Assembly (NCBI RefSeq): GCF_002217755.1
Contig: NZ_BCFL01000017.1
Coordinates: forward strand, 772,442-836,441
DNA length: 64,000 nt
Direction of reading: 5' to 3'
Origin: Streptomyces hyaluromycini
GTDB taxonomy: Bacteria; Actinomycetota; Actinomycetes; Streptomycetales; Streptomycetaceae
Shown in pieces: positions 49,720 to 58,716 of the stretch. How positions within the stretch are numbered: position 1 is the stretch's first letter; each line of letters opens with the position of its first letter. Below the pieces are notes generated by a model. That model was not told the DNA's origin. It did no database searches and saw nothing but the letters and a program-made list of their open reading frames with translations. The position numbers and the translations under genes were made by a program.

Positions 49720-50841
49720 TCAGCGGCGCGACATGTAGATGTCGAGCGCCTTGTGGAGCAGCTTGTTCAGCGGGAAGTCCCACTCGCCGAGGTACTCGGC
49801 GGCCTCACCGCCGGTGCCCACCTTGAACTGGATCAGGCCGAAGAGGTGATCCGTCTCGTCCAGCGAGTCGGAGATGCCGCGCAGGTCGTAGACGGTGGCG
49901 CCGAGCGCGTAGGCGTCGCGCAGCATCCGCCACTGCATGGCGTTCGAGGGCCGCACCTCACGGCCGATGTTGTCGGAGGCGCCGTACGAGTACCAGACGT
50001 GCCCGCCGACGATCAGCATGGTCGCCGCGGAGAGGTTGATCCCGTTGTGGCGGGCGAAGTACAGCCGCATCCGGTTGGGGTCCTCGGTGTTGAGGGCCGT
50101 CCACATGCGCTGGAAGTACGACAGTGGGCGCGGCCGGAAGTGGTCGCGCACGGCCGTGATCTCGTACAGCCGCTGCCACTCCGCCAGGTCCTGGTAGCCG
50201 CCCTGGACGACCTCGACGCCGGCCTTCTCGGCCTTCTTGATGTTGCGCCGCCATAGCTGGTTGAAGTTCTTGTGGACCTCTTCCAGGGAACGGTTGGCCA
50301 GCGGCACCTGGAAGACGTAGCGGGGCTGCACGTCGCCGAAGCCGGCGCCGCCGTCCTCGCCCTGCTGCCAGCCCATCCGGCGCAGCTTGTCGGCCACCTC
50401 GAAGGCACGCGGCTCGATGAAGTCGGGCTCGATGTCGCGCAGCCGCTTCACGTCCGGGTTCTGGATGCCCTGCTTGATGGAGTTGGCCTCCCAGCGCCGG
50501 ATGATCACCGGCGGGCCCATCTTCACCGAGAACGCGCCCTGCTGCTTGAGGTGCGCCAGCATCGGCTGGATCCACTCGTCGAGATTCGGCGCGAACCAGT
50601 TGATGACCGGGCCCTCGGGCAGGTAGGCCAGGTAGCGCTTGATCTTGGGCAGCTGGCGGTACAGCACCAGGCCCGCGCCGACCATCTCGCCGGTGCGGTC
50701 GTCGAACCAGCCAAGGCTCTCCGAACGCCACTCCGCCTTGACATCGGCCCAGGCCGGGACCTGCATGTGGCTAGCCGCCGGCAGGCTCTGGATGTACGCC
50801 AGATGCTGTTCGCGGCTGATGGTCTGCAGGGTCAGGCTCAT
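49720..50841 (-). CDS. femX: FemX-type peptidoglycan bridge aminoacyltransferase
   Basis: This 373-residue protein has two GNAT-like FemABX domains (SHMQVPAWADVKAEWRSESLG at the start; later GHVWYSYGASDNIGREVRPSNAMQW) with the coiled FNQLWRRNIKKAEKAGVEV segment between them. In Streptomyces, FemX adds the first glycine to the LL-diaminopimelate side chain of lipid II using Gly-tRNA. ATG 50841 begins MSLTLQTISREQHL. The downstream neighbour is the alanine-racemase-like gene, which suggests a shared peptidoglycan task. Confidence 0.9.
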   Translation of the reverse strand: MSLTLQTISREQHLAYIQSLPAASHMQVPAWADVKAEWRSESLGWFDDRTGEMVGAGLVLYRQLPKIKRYLAYLPEGPVINWFAPNLDEWIQPMLAHLKQQGAFSVKMGPPVIIRRWEANSIKQGIQNPDVKRLRDIEPDFIEPRAFEVADKLRRMGWQQGEDGGAGFGDVQPRYVFQVPLANRSLEEVHKNFNQLWRRNIKKAEKAGVEVVQGGYQDLAEWQRLYEITAVRDHFRPRPLSYFQRMWTALNTEDPNRMRLYFARHNGINLSAATMLIVGGHVWYSYGASDNIGREVRPSNAMQWRMLRDAYALGATVYDLRGISDSLDETDHLFGLIQFKVGTGGEAAEYLGEWDFPLNKLLHKALDIYMSRR

Positions 50842-50948
50842 GTCGGGGCGCTCCTCGGGCTGGTGTGTCCCCATGGGTACAGGGGCTCCGGCTCTCGCGC
50901 CGAAGCCTACTGCGCCTTGCCCACAGCCTGACTGGGCGTACGGCACCT

Positions 50949-50977
50949 ACGCCCCGGCTCCTGTGCGGCCGGGGCGT
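50949..50977. terminator. Terminator between small membrane gene and femX
   Basis: ACGCCCCGGC (50949-50958) and GCCGGGGCGT (50968-50977) pair perfectly across a 9-base loop. It should end transcription of the 51006-51308 gene before femX. Confidence 0.85.
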
Positions 50978-51005
50978 TCCGCGGTGGTGCGGGGGTGCCG
51001 GAGGC

Positions 51006-51308
51006 CTACCCGAACAGCCCGCCGTTTGCCATGCCGATGAAGAAGCCGACGCCTGAGGCACCGAGACCCAGGATCAGACCGAAGCGCTCGCGCGTGGTGA
51101 TCGAGATCCACTGCCCGTAGAGACCGGCGAGGAGGCCGATCAGACCGGTCCAGGAGCTGAGCAGGTGCAGGCTGTGGAAGAACGACGTGATGAAGGCGAT
51201 CAGCCCGAGCGCCAGCGTCACTGCCATCAGTGAGTCCTGGAGCGGATGGGTCTTGCCGTCGGTGGCGAACAGGGAGCCGGCGGTGTTGGGTCGCAATGCC
51301 TGTGCCAT
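51006..51308 (-). CDS. Small membrane protein of unknown function
   Basis: This 100-residue protein starts MAQALRPNTAGSLFATDGK behind AGGAGGTG. Three hydrophobic segments (about 28-48, 50-66 and 77-97) fill most of its length, with the loop QWISITTRERFG between the last two. It is a short conserved-looking membrane protein divergent from rpsF. The family is not recognised. Confidence 0.75.
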   Translation of the reverse strand: MAQALRPNTAGSLFATDGKTHPLQDSLMAVTLALGLIAFITSFFHSLHLLSSWTGLIGLLAGLYGQWISITTRERFGLILGLGASGVGFFIGMANGGLFG

Positions 51309-51571
51309 AGGGCACCTCCTGCGGAAGGCGGCGCATCGTAGCGCCGTACACACCCGATGTGTACAGATTGAGGGCCCCGGCGGCCGGATTTCAACCGGAA
51401 GCGGGTGTGCGGGTACTCTGTACCCTCTGCACCGGTGTCTGCCCTAACCCTGGCCGGGATCCCAGCGGGAACCCCCGAATGTCAGTGGCGGCCGATACCG
51501 TTGCGCACGCATCACAACCCTCCTGCCACGGAACGACCGTGGCCGCTGAGTCCAAAGGAGGTGGGTTCCAC

Positions 51572-51862
51572 ATGCGTCACTACGAGGTGATGGTCATCCT
51601 CGACCCCGATCTGGAGGAGCGCGCTGTCTCCCCCCTGATCGAGAACTTCCTCTCCGTCGTCCGTGAGGGCAACGGAAAGGTCGAGAAGGTCGACACCTGG
51701 GGCCGTCGTCGTCTCTCGTACGAGATCAAGAAGAAGCCCGAGGGCATCTACTCGGTCATCGACCTGCAGGCCGAGCCTGCGGTCGTCAAGGAGCTCGACC
51801 GCCAGATGAACCTGAACGAGTCGGTCCTCCGGACCAAGGTCCTCCGCCCCGAGACCCACTGA
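51572..51862 (+). CDS. rpsF: Ribosomal protein bS6
   Basis: This 96-residue protein starts [19 protein letters not shown], the bS6 N-terminus, with AAAGGAGGTG at an ideal distance. It binds the central domain of 16S rRNA together with bS18. It heads the rpsF-ssb-rpsR-rplI operon. The leader region 51309-51571 contains no other gene; a start codon frame upstream at 51359 has no support. Confidence 0.98.
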
Positions 51863-51939
51863 GCTCTCCGCTCAGCCGATCTCGGGATTTCGAGTAGCAG
51901 CACAAGCAGCCAGCAGCAAACCCGCCGAGAGGTTCCCCC

Positions 51940-52527
51940 ATGGCAGGCGAGACCGTCATCACGGTCGTCGGCAATCTTGTCGACGACCCCGAGCTGCGCT
52001 TCACCCCCTCCGGTGCGGCGGTCGCGAAGTTCCGTGTCGCGTCCACCCCCCGCACCTTCGACCGCCAGACGAACGAGTGGAAGGACGGCGAGAGCCTGTT
52101 CCTGACCTGCTCGGTCTGGCGTCAGGCGGCGGAGAACGTCGCGGAGTCGCTCCAGCGAGGCATGCGCGTCATCGTGCAGGGCCGGCTGAAGCAGCGGTCC
52201 TACGAGGACCGTGAGGGTGTCAAGCGCACGGTCTACGAGCTGGACGTCGAGGAAGTCGGCGCCAGCCTGCGGAGCGCCACGGCCAAGGTCACCAAGACCG
52301 CCGGTGGCGGCGGCCGCGGTGGCCAGGGTGGTTACGGCGGCGGTGGCGGCCAGGGTGGCGGCAGCTGGGGCGGTGGCTCCGGCGGCGGCAACCAGGGCGG
52401 CGCTCCCAACGACGACCCCTGGGCTTCCGGCACTCCTGCCGGTGGCGGTAACCAGGGCGGTGGCGGCTGGGGCGGCGGCTCCGGCGCCGGCGGCGGTGGC
52501 GGCTACTCGGACGAGCCCCCCTTCTAA
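51940..52527 (+). CDS. ssb: Single-stranded DNA-binding protein
   Basis: This 195-residue protein has an OB-fold (1-115; [39 protein letters not shown]), a long Gly/Asn/Gln-rich linker and the acidic C-terminal tip SDEPPF that recruits replication and repair partners. The tetramer coats single-stranded DNA at forks. Its place between rpsF and rpsR is the general bacterial order; in Streptomyces this is the essential SsbA. Confidence 0.97.
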   Translation: MAGETVITVVGNLVDDPELRFTPSGAAVAKFRVASTPRTFDRQTNEWKDGESLFLTCSVWRQAAENVAESLQRGMRVIVQGRLKQRSYEDREGVKRTVYELDVEEVGASLRSATAKVTKTAGGGGRGGQGGYGGGGGQGGGSWGGGSGGGNQGGAPNDDPWASGTPAGGGNQGGGGWGGGSGAGGGGGYSDEPPF

Positions 52528-52575
52528 GGGCCAAGGGCTCGTATCCCCACTTCTTGATCACACAGGAGAAACACC

Positions 52576-52812
52576 ATGGCGAAGCCGCCTGTGCGCAAGC
52601 CTAAGAAGAAGGTCTGCGCTTTCTGCAAGGACAAGGTCACGTACGTGGACTACAAGGACACGAACATGCTGCGGAAGTTCATTTCCGACCGCGGCAAGAT
52701 CCGTGCCCGCCGCGTGACCGGCAACTGCACGCAGCACCAGCGTGACGTCGCCACGGCCGTCAAGAACAGCCGTGAGATGGCGCTGCTGCCCTACACCTCC
52801 ACTGCGCGCTAA
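52576..52812 (+). CDS. rpsR: Ribosomal protein bS18 (zinc-binding form)
   Basis: This 78-residue basic protein has [16 protein letters not shown] and GNCTQHQR. The CxxC pair plus the later Cys and His mark the zinc-containing C+ form; a zinc-free paralogue elsewhere in the genome would be expected under Zur control. It partners bS6. AGGAGAAA precedes the ATG. Confidence 0.97.
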   Translation: MAKPPVRKPKKKVCAFCKDKVTYVDYKDTNMLRKFISDRGKIRARRVTGNCTQHQRDVATAVKNSREMALLPYTSTAR

Positions 52813-52830
52813 GGGAAGGGTGACCGACTC

Positions 52831-53277
52831 ATGAAGATCATCCTCACCCACGAGGTTTCTGGCCTCGGTGCCGCCGGCGACGTTGTCGACGTCAAGGACG
52901 GCTACGCACGCAACTACCTGATCCCGCGGAAGTTCGCGATCCGCTGGACCAAGGGTGGCGAGAAGGACGTCGAGCAGATCCGTCGTGCTCGCAAGATCCA
53001 CGAGATCCAGACCATCGAGCAGGCCAACCAGGTGAAGGCCCAGCTCGAGGGCGTCAAGGTCCGCCTGGCCGTCCGTGCCGGCGACGCCGGTCGCCTCTTC
53101 GGTTCCGTCACCCAGGCCGACATCGCTTCGGCGATCAAGGCTGCCGGTGGCCCCGACGTCGACAAGCGCCGCATCGAGGTCGCTTCGGCGATCAAGACCC
53201 TGGGCGCCCACGAGACGTCCGTGCGTCTGCACCCCGAGGTTGCCGCCAAGGTCAACATCGAGGTCGTCGCGGGCTGA
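52831..53277 (+). CDS. rplI: Ribosomal protein bL9
   Basis: This 148-residue protein starts [30 protein letters not shown], the L9 N-domain, followed by the long connecting helix and a C-domain ([15 protein letters not shown]). It lies at the base of the L1 stalk. It is the last gene of the rpsF operon; a terminator follows 27 bases after its stop. Confidence 0.98.
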   Translation: MKIILTHEVSGLGAAGDVVDVKDGYARNYLIPRKFAIRWTKGGEKDVEQIRRARKIHEIQTIEQANQVKAQLEGVKVRLAVRAGDAGRLFGSVTQADIASAIKAAGGPDVDKRRIEVASAIKTLGAHETSVRLHPEVAAKVNIEVVAG

Positions 53278-53304
53278 CGCTGCGCTCAGCTTGAGCAGTA
53301 GCTG

Positions 53305-53339
53305 AAAGGGGCCGCACCCGTGGAGGGTGCGGCCCCTTT
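53305..53339 (+). terminator. Terminator of the rpsF-rplI operon
   Basis: AAAGGGGCCGCACCC (53305-53319) and its perfect complement (53325-53339) enclose GTGGA. Confidence 0.92.
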
Positions 53340-53371
53340 GGTTTGGCTGACGATGATGTGGAGCGGTGGGT

Positions 53372-53385
53372 GTTTCACGTGAAAC
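53372..53385. other. parS: parS site between rplI and the MATE gene
   Basis: Exact GTTTCACGTGAAAC between two convergent genes. A degenerate copy with core TTCACGTGAA (TGTTCACGTGAAAC) follows at 53400-53413, only 28 bases away. Confidence 0.92.
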
Positions 53386-53432
53386 GTGACAGCCCGCGCT
53401 GTTCACGTGAAACCGTCGGCAGTGCGCATTGG

Positions 53433-54770
53433 TCAGCGCGTCGCACCGGTCACGATCCACCGGCCGGAGCGGGCGCGCAGCCAGAGGGTGAGCATCCGTA
53501 CGGTCATCATCAGCGTCATGGCTCCCCAGAGCGCCGTGAGTCCGCCGCCGAGGGTTGGGACGATCAGTGCCACCGGCGTGAAGACCACAAGAGTCAGGAC
53601 CATGGCCCCGGCGAGATACGGCCCGTCTCCGGCACCCATCAGCACGCCGTCGAGCACGAAGACCACACCGGAGATCGGCTGGGAGAGCGCCACGATGAGC
53701 AGCGCGGGCAGTGCGGTGCTCTTCACGGCGGGGTCGCCGGTGAACAAGGGGAGAAAGAGCGGTCGGCTGGCGATCACCAGCAAGCCCAGGACCACTCCGG
53801 TGGCGATGCCCCACTGAACCATCCGCCGGCAGGCCTCGCGGGCGCCGACAGCGTCTTCCGCCCCGAGATAGCGGCCGATGACGGCCTGCCCGGCGATCGC
53901 GATCGCGTCCAGGGCGAAGGCCAGCAGACTCCAGAGGGACAGCACGATCTGATGGGCGGCGATGTCTGTATCACCAAGCCGGGTCGCCACAGCGGTGGCG
54001 ATCATGAGGATGGCACGCAGCGAAAGCGTCCGGACGAGCAGAGGTACGCCGGCCTGTACCGAGGCCCGTATCCCGGCGGCCTCGGGGCGCAGTGAAACGC
54101 CATGCCTGCGTGCGCCGCGCACAACGACTGTCAGATAGACCGCTGCCATGCCGCACTGGGCGATGACCGTGCCCCAGGCCGAGCCGGCGATGCCCAGTCC
54201 GGCGCCGTAGACAAGCGCCGCATTGAGCCCGGCATTGGCGATGAACCCCGCTACGGCGACGTACAGCGGCGTCCGGGTGTCCTGGAGGCCGCGCAGGACG
54301 CCGGTGGCGGCGAGCACGACCAGCATGGCCGGGATACCGAGGGAGGAGATCCTCAGGTAGGTGGTCGCGTAGGGAGCCGCGGTGGCGGAGGCGCCGAAGA
54401 CGTCCACGATGCCGCGGGCGAGGGGCAGGACGACGGCGATGACGACGGCACCGAGCAGCAGTGCCAGCCAGATGCCGTCCATGCCCTGACGGATGGCCGC
54501 CTGGAGATCGCCGGCGCCGACCCGGCGGGCGACGGCGGCCGTGGTGGCGTAGGCGAGGAAGACGAAGACGCTGACGGCGGTGGTGAGGAGGGCCGAAGCG
54601 ATCCCGAGGCCGGCCAGCTGTGCGGTGCCGAGATGGCCGACGATCGCGCTGTCGACCATGACGAAAAGCGGCTCGGCAACGAGTGCGCCGAAGGCCGGGA
54701 CGGCCAGTGCGACGATCTCTCGGTCGTGCCGCCGCCGGGTGGCCTTGGGGATCGGGGGAGCCAGTGACAT
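53433..54770 (-). CDS. MATE family multidrug efflux protein (DinF-like)
   Basis: This 445-residue protein has 12 hydrophobic helices and the DinF/MATE signature EPLFVMVDSAIVGHLGTAQLAGLG in the first hairpin, with the pseudo-repeat GVPLLVRTLSLRAILMIATAVATRLGDTDIAAHQI at the second half. MATE proteins export cationic drugs or metabolites with sodium or protons. The ATG at 54770 lies 15 bases from the first DnaA box of the downstream cluster. It converges with the ribosomal operon and is divergent from dnaB. Confidence 0.92.
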   Translation of the reverse strand: MSLAPPIPKATRRRHDREIVALAVPAFGALVAEPLFVMVDSAIVGHLGTAQLAGLGIASALLTTAVSVFVFLAYATTAAVARRVGAGDLQAAIRQGMDGIWLALLLGAVVIAVVLPLARGIVDVFGASATAAPYATTYLRISSLGIPAMLVVLAATGVLRGLQDTRTPLYVAVAGFIANAGLNAALVYGAGLGIAGSAWGTVIAQCGMAAVYLTVVVRGARRHGVSLRPEAAGIRASVQAGVPLLVRTLSLRAILMIATAVATRLGDTDIAAHQIVLSLWSLLAFALDAIAIAGQAVIGRYLGAEDAVGAREACRRMVQWGIATGVVLGLLVIASRPLFLPLFTGDPAVKSTALPALLIVALSQPISGVVFVLDGVLMGAGDGPYLAGAMVLTLVVFTPVALIVPTLGGGLTALWGAMTLMMTVRMLTLWLRARSGRWIVTGATR

Positions 54771-54784
54771 GGGCGCTAATCTAA

Positions 54785-55047
54785 TCGTCCACAGGTAAGA
54801 GATGCAATTGGCGAGTGACCCTTACTGGGGGTTGCGCGGTCCGCACTGTCGCGCACTGTTCGAAGCGATCTTGGTCCGACCGGGAAAGTTTTTCTTCTGC
54901 ACAGCCGGTGGATGGGAAAAGGGCAGGTCAGAAGCTGTCGTGGACAGAGATCGAGGGCTTGTTCACAGGGCTGTCCACCGCGTCGTACACAGGTTTTGGC
55001 GGGTTCTCCACAGCATACGGGCGGTCGTCCACATGGCCTGTGGATAA
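54785..55047. promoter_or_regulatory. DnaA-box cluster between the MATE gene and dnaB
   Basis: In the 459-base gap before dnaB, boxes close to TTGTCCACA are seen at 54785 (TCGTCCACA), 54939 (CGTGGACAG), 54959 (TTGTTCACA), 54971 (CTGTCCACC), 55004 (TTCTCCACA), 55025 (TCGTCCACA) and 55039 (TGTGGATAA, perfect). Six lie within 109 bases. No gene is seen in the gap. Confidence 0.75.
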
Positions 55048-55229
55048 CCAGATTGGCTGACGGTGCCCGCGGGCCTACCGTGGTCCGGCACCCGCTCCTT
55101 GTCACGGCCTCGGAAACCTCACAAAACCGACGCGTCCAGAACCGGAATGGGGCGTCCTAGTTGTCAGTGCCGTGCCGTACAAAAGAGGGCATGGCGAGGT
55201 CCGCGGTGCGGACGGGAGGAGGTGGCTCG

Positions 55230-56705
55230 GTGAGCATTTCCGAGCCCTTGGACGATCCGTGGGCCGACGCCGGTCCTGGTGATCGTCTGCCCGCCTCCCG
55301 CCGACGGAACGAGGGCGGCCGCGGTCGGGACGACCGGCACGACCGCGGTCGGGACAGCGGAGACTGGGACGGCGGGGGCGCCACCTTCGAGCGGGTTCCT
55401 CCGCAGGATCTGGACGCCGAGCAGTCGGTGCTCGGCGGCATGCTGCTCTCCAAGGACGCCATCGCCGACGTCGTCGAGATCCTCAAGGGCCACGACTTCT
55501 ACAAGCCCGCACACGAGACGATCTACCAGGCGATCCTCGACGTCTATGCGAAGGGCGAGCCGGCCGACCCCATCACCATCGCCGCCGAGCTCACCAAACG
55601 CGGCGAGATCAACAAGGTCGGCGGTGCCTCCTATCTGCACACCCTCGTCCAGACGGTGCCGACGGCGGCGAACGCCGAGTACTACGCGGAGATCGTCCAT
55701 GAGCGGGCGGTGCTGCGCCGGCTGGTCGAGGCGGGCACGCGGATCACGCAGATGGGATACGCGGCCGACGGCGACATCGACGAGATCGTCAACAGCGCCC
55801 AGGCCGAGATCTACGCCGTCACCGAGCAGCGGACCAGCGAGGACTACCTGCCGCTCGGCGACATCATGGAGGGCGCCCTCGACGAGATCGAGGCGATCGG
55901 ATCCCGTACCGGCGAGATGACCGGCGTCCCCACCGGCTTCACCGACCTGGACTCGCTCACCAACGGCCTGCACCCGGGGCAGATGATCGTCATCGCCGCC
56001 CGTCCCGCCATGGGCAAGTCGACCCTGGCCCTGGACTTCGCCCGTGCCGCGTCCATCAAGAACAACCTGCCCAGTGTCATCTTCTCCCTCGAAATGGGCC
56101 GCAACGAGATCGCGATGCGTCTGCTGTCCGCCGAGGCCCGGGTCGCCCTGCACCACATGCGGTCCGGCACGATGACCGACGAGGACTGGACCCGGCTGGC
56201 GCGCCGGATGCCGGACGTCTCGGCCGCGCCGCTCTACATCGACGACTCCCCGAACCTGTCGATGATGGAGATCCGCGCGAAGTGCCGCCGGCTCAAGCAG
56301 CGCAACGACATCAAGCTCGTGATCATCGACTATCTCCAGCTGATGCAGTCCGGCGGCAAGCGTTCCGAGAGCCGCCAGCAGGAGGTGTCGGACATGTCCC
56401 GAAACCTCAAGCTGCTGGCGAAGGAGCTGGAGGTCCCGGTGATCGCGCTCTCGCAGCTCAACCGTGGTCCCGAGCAGCGCACGGACAAGAAGCCGATGGT
56501 GTCCGACCTGCGTGAGTCCGGCTCCATCGAGCAGGACGCCGACATGGTCATCCTGCTCCACCGCGAGGACGCCTACGAGAAGGAGTCGCCGCGCGCGGGC
56601 GAGGCGGACATCATCGTCGGCAAGCACCGAAACGGCCCGACGGCGACGATCACTGTGGCCTTCCAGGGTCACTACTCGCGCTTCGTGGACATGGCGCAGA
56701 CCTGA
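55230..56705 (+). CDS. dnaB: Replicative DNA helicase DnaB
   Basis: This 491-residue protein has an N-terminal extension rich in Asp/Arg/Gly (1-50), the DnaB N-domain (PPQDLDAEQSVLGGMLLSKDAI) and a RecA-like motor with Walker A ARPAMGKSTLALDFA and Walker B IKLVIIDYLQLMQ, plus the DnaB4 region. It unwinds DNA at the fork and is probably loaded by DciA. GTG 55230 has GGAGGAGG upstream. No intein is present, unlike some actinobacterial dnaB genes. A DnaA-box cluster lies just upstream. Confidence 0.97.
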   Translation: MSISEPLDDPWADAGPGDRLPASRRRNEGGRGRDDRHDRGRDSGDWDGGGATFERVPPQDLDAEQSVLGGMLLSKDAIADVVEILKGHDFYKPAHETIYQAILDVYAKGEPADPITIAAELTKRGEINKVGGASYLHTLVQTVPTAANAEYYAEIVHERAVLRRLVEAGTRITQMGYAADGDIDEIVNSAQAEIYAVTEQRTSEDYLPLGDIMEGALDEIEAIGSRTGEMTGVPTGFTDLDSLTNGLHPGQMIVIAARPAMGKSTLALDFARAASIKNNLPSVIFSLEMGRNEIAMRLLSAEARVALHHMRSGTMTDEDWTRLARRMPDVSAAPLYIDDSPNLSMMEIRAKCRRLKQRNDIKLVIIDYLQLMQSGGKRSESRQQEVSDMSRNLKLLAKELEVPVIALSQLNRGPEQRTDKKPMVSDLRESGSIEQDADMVILLHREDAYEKESPRAGEADIIVGKHRNGPTATITVAFQGHYSRFVDMAQT

Positions 56706-56788
56706 TCCGTGCCGGGGAGCGGCGCTGGCCTGGCCGGCGCCGCCGAAATGAGCTCGACGCCGGTCCGGTCACCAGGTGGACTGGGCGC

Positions 56789-58174
56789 ATGACGACATTC
56801 CAGGAAGAGCTGCTCCCCGCCACCCGGCGGGCGCTGTTGCATCGGATCGCCGTGGCCCAGTCCGAAGGCCGGGCGCCGTCACTGGTGGCGGCGGTTGTGC
56901 GAGGCGGGCGTGCCGTCTGGCATGGAGCGCGGACCTCGGTGGACGGACACGGACCGGACGAGAACGTGCAGTACCGGATCGGTTCGATCACCAAGACGTT
57001 CACGGCCGTTCTTGTGCTCAGGCTGCGTGACGAAGGGCTGCTCGATCTCGGTGACCCACTGGAGAAACACCTGCCGGGCACCGGGGCGGGGGAGGCGACC
57101 ATCGCCGAACTACTCGCGCACACCGGCGGCCTGGCGGCCGAGTCGCCGGCTCCCTGGTGGGAGCGCACCCCGGGCTCACTGCGGCCGGAGCTGAGCGATG
57201 TCCTCGGTGAGCAGCCCCTGCTGCATCCAGTCGGCCGCCGCCACCACTACTCCAACCCCGGTTACACCCTGCTGGGCGCGCTGGTCGAAGAGCTCCGCGG
57301 TGCTCCCTGGGAGGAGGTGCTGCGGCGGGAGGTGCTCGAACCTCTGGGCCTCGACCGCACAAGCGCCCAGCCACAGGTGCCGCACGCCGGTGGCTGGGCG
57401 GTGCATCCCTGGGCCGACGCCATGCTCCCCGAGCCGTTGGAGGACCTCGGCCGGATGGCACCGGCCGGGCAGCTCTGGTCGACCACCGGAGACCTGGCCC
57501 GCTTCGCCGTGTTCCTGGCGGCCGGGGACGACCGGGTGCTGAGTGCCGAGTCGGTGATGGAGATGCGCACCCCGGCAGCCCCCGCCGAGCCCGCCGATGT
57601 GCTGGACGGCGCCACCTACGGCCTCGGCCTGCAGATCCAGCGCCGTGACGGCAGGCTGCTCGTCGGGCACTCCGGCTCGCTGCCCGGCTTCCTGGCCAAC
57701 CTCACGATCAGCGTGGACGACGACGTGGCGGCCGTGGTGCTGGCGAACTGCACCTCCGGCCCGCTGCTGTCCGCCACTGGTGCCGACCTCGTCCGCATCG
57801 TCGCGGAGGCCGAGCCGCGCATCCCCGAGCCATGGCGCCCCCTGGCCCAAGTCGAGCCTTCTGTCCTGGAGTTGGCGGGCCAGTGGTACTGGGGCACACA
57901 TCCCTTCGTGCTGCGGATGACGGCCGACGGGCTTGTCTCGCTGGGACCGCTGACCGGTGCCGGCCGCCGGGCCCGATTCCGATCCAACGGCGACGGCACC
58001 TGGACCGGCCTGGAGGGCTACTACGCCGGAGAGCTGCTGCGGCCCGTACGGCGTCCGGACGACACCGTGAGCCACCTGGACCTCGGATCGTTCGTGTTCA
58101 CGCGTCAGCCGTACGACGAGACGGCTCCCGTGCCCGGTGGGGTGGACCCCGAGGGATGGCGGGGGATTGGCTAG
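56789..58174 (+). CDS. Serine beta-lactamase-family hydrolase (class C/esterase type)
   Basis: This 461-residue cytosolic-looking protein has the S-x-x-K motif Ser66-Ile-Thr-Lys69 (GSITKTF), the Y-x-N motif in HHYSNPGYTLLG near 150, and H-S-G near 293 (GHSGSLPGFL). A C-terminal domain of about 110 residues (ELAGQWYWGTHPFVL...) resembles the lipocalin-like extension of DUF3471 peptidases and esterases. No signal peptide is visible, so it is more likely an esterase or D-aminopeptidase than a secreted penicillinase. It converges with the GNAT gene over a parS palindrome. Confidence 0.85.
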   Translation: MTTFQEELLPATRRALLHRIAVAQSEGRAPSLVAAVVRGGRAVWHGARTSVDGHGPDENVQYRIGSITKTFTAVLVLRLRDEGLLDLGDPLEKHLPGTGAGEATIAELLAHTGGLAAESPAPWWERTPGSLRPELSDVLGEQPLLHPVGRRHHYSNPGYTLLGALVEELRGAPWEEVLRREVLEPLGLDRTSAQPQVPHAGGWAVHPWADAMLPEPLEDLGRMAPAGQLWSTTGDLARFAVFLAAGDDRVLSAESVMEMRTPAAPAEPADVLDGATYGLGLQIQRRDGRLLVGHSGSLPGFLANLTISVDDDVAAVVLANCTSGPLLSATGADLVRIVAEAEPRIPEPWRPLAQVEPSVLELAGQWYWGTHPFVLRMTADGLVSLGPLTGAGRRARFRSNGDGTWTGLEGYYAGELLRPVRRPDDTVSHLDLGSFVFTRQPYDETAPVPGGVDPEGWRGIG

Positions 58175-58188
58175 CGGTCGAGAAGTCG

Positions 58189-58218
58189 GGGGCGGTGTTT
58201 CACGTGAAACACCGCCCC
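58189..58218. other. parS: parS inside a third perfect palindrome
   Basis: Exact parS (58197-58210) is flanked by GGGGCGGT and ACCGCCCC, giving a 30-bp perfect palindrome 15 bases after the serine-hydrolase stop and 37 bases before the convergent GNAT stop. Confidence 0.93.
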
Positions 58219-58254
58219 GTGCGATCGCTCCGCTCGGCCACGAGCCGCTGAGGT

Positions 58255-58707
58255 TCAGATTTCGAGCTTGAAGCCCACGTGCGAGGCGGTGAAGCCGAGC
58301 CGCTCGTAGAAGCGATGGGCGTCGACCCGTGACGTGTCCGAGGTCAGCTGGACCAACTGGCAGCCCTGACGGCGGGATTCGTCGATCGCCCACTCGATGA
58401 ACCGGGTGCCCAGGCCGCCGCCGCGCTCGTCGGCGTGGATACGTACGCCTTCGATGATCGACCGGGTGGCGCCGCGTCTCGACAGTCCGGGGATGACCGT
58501 GAGCTGGAGTGTGCCGACGATGCGGCCTTCGCGGACGGCCACGACCAGCTGCTGGTTGGGGTCGGCACTGAGTCGTTCCAGAGCGCTCAGATAAGGCGCC
58601 AGGTTGTCCGGTGATTCCCGCTGGGCACCCAGCGGGTCGTCGGCGAGCATGCCGACAATGGCCGGGATGTCGTCGGCGACCGCGGGGCGTATGTCAAGGT
58701 CTCCCAT
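58255..58707 (-). CDS. GNAT family acetyltransferase
   Basis: This 150-residue protein has the full GNAT fold: IRPAVADDIPAIVGML at the start, LTVIPGLSRRGATRSIIEGVRIHADERGGGLGTRFI with the acetyl-CoA loop R-G-G-G-L-G, and RFYERLGFTASHVGFKL at the end. The substrate is unknown. It is followed on the same strand by nothing but the parS palindrome; marR lies 9 bases upstream, so the two are probably cotranscribed. Confidence 0.88.
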   Translation of the reverse strand: MGDLDIRPAVADDIPAIVGMLADDPLGAQRESPDNLAPYLSALERLSADPNQQLVVAVREGRIVGTLQLTVIPGLSRRGATRSIIEGVRIHADERGGGLGTRFIEWAIDESRRQGCQLVQLTSDTSRVDAHRFYERLGFTASHVGFKLEI

Positions 58708-58716
58708 GTCCGCAGC

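Noticed and set aside
53400..53413. A second full parS beside 53372
   Set aside because: Two of the outer bases differ from consensus; only the inner TTCACGTGAA is intact, so it is recorded as degenerate, not as a parS site.
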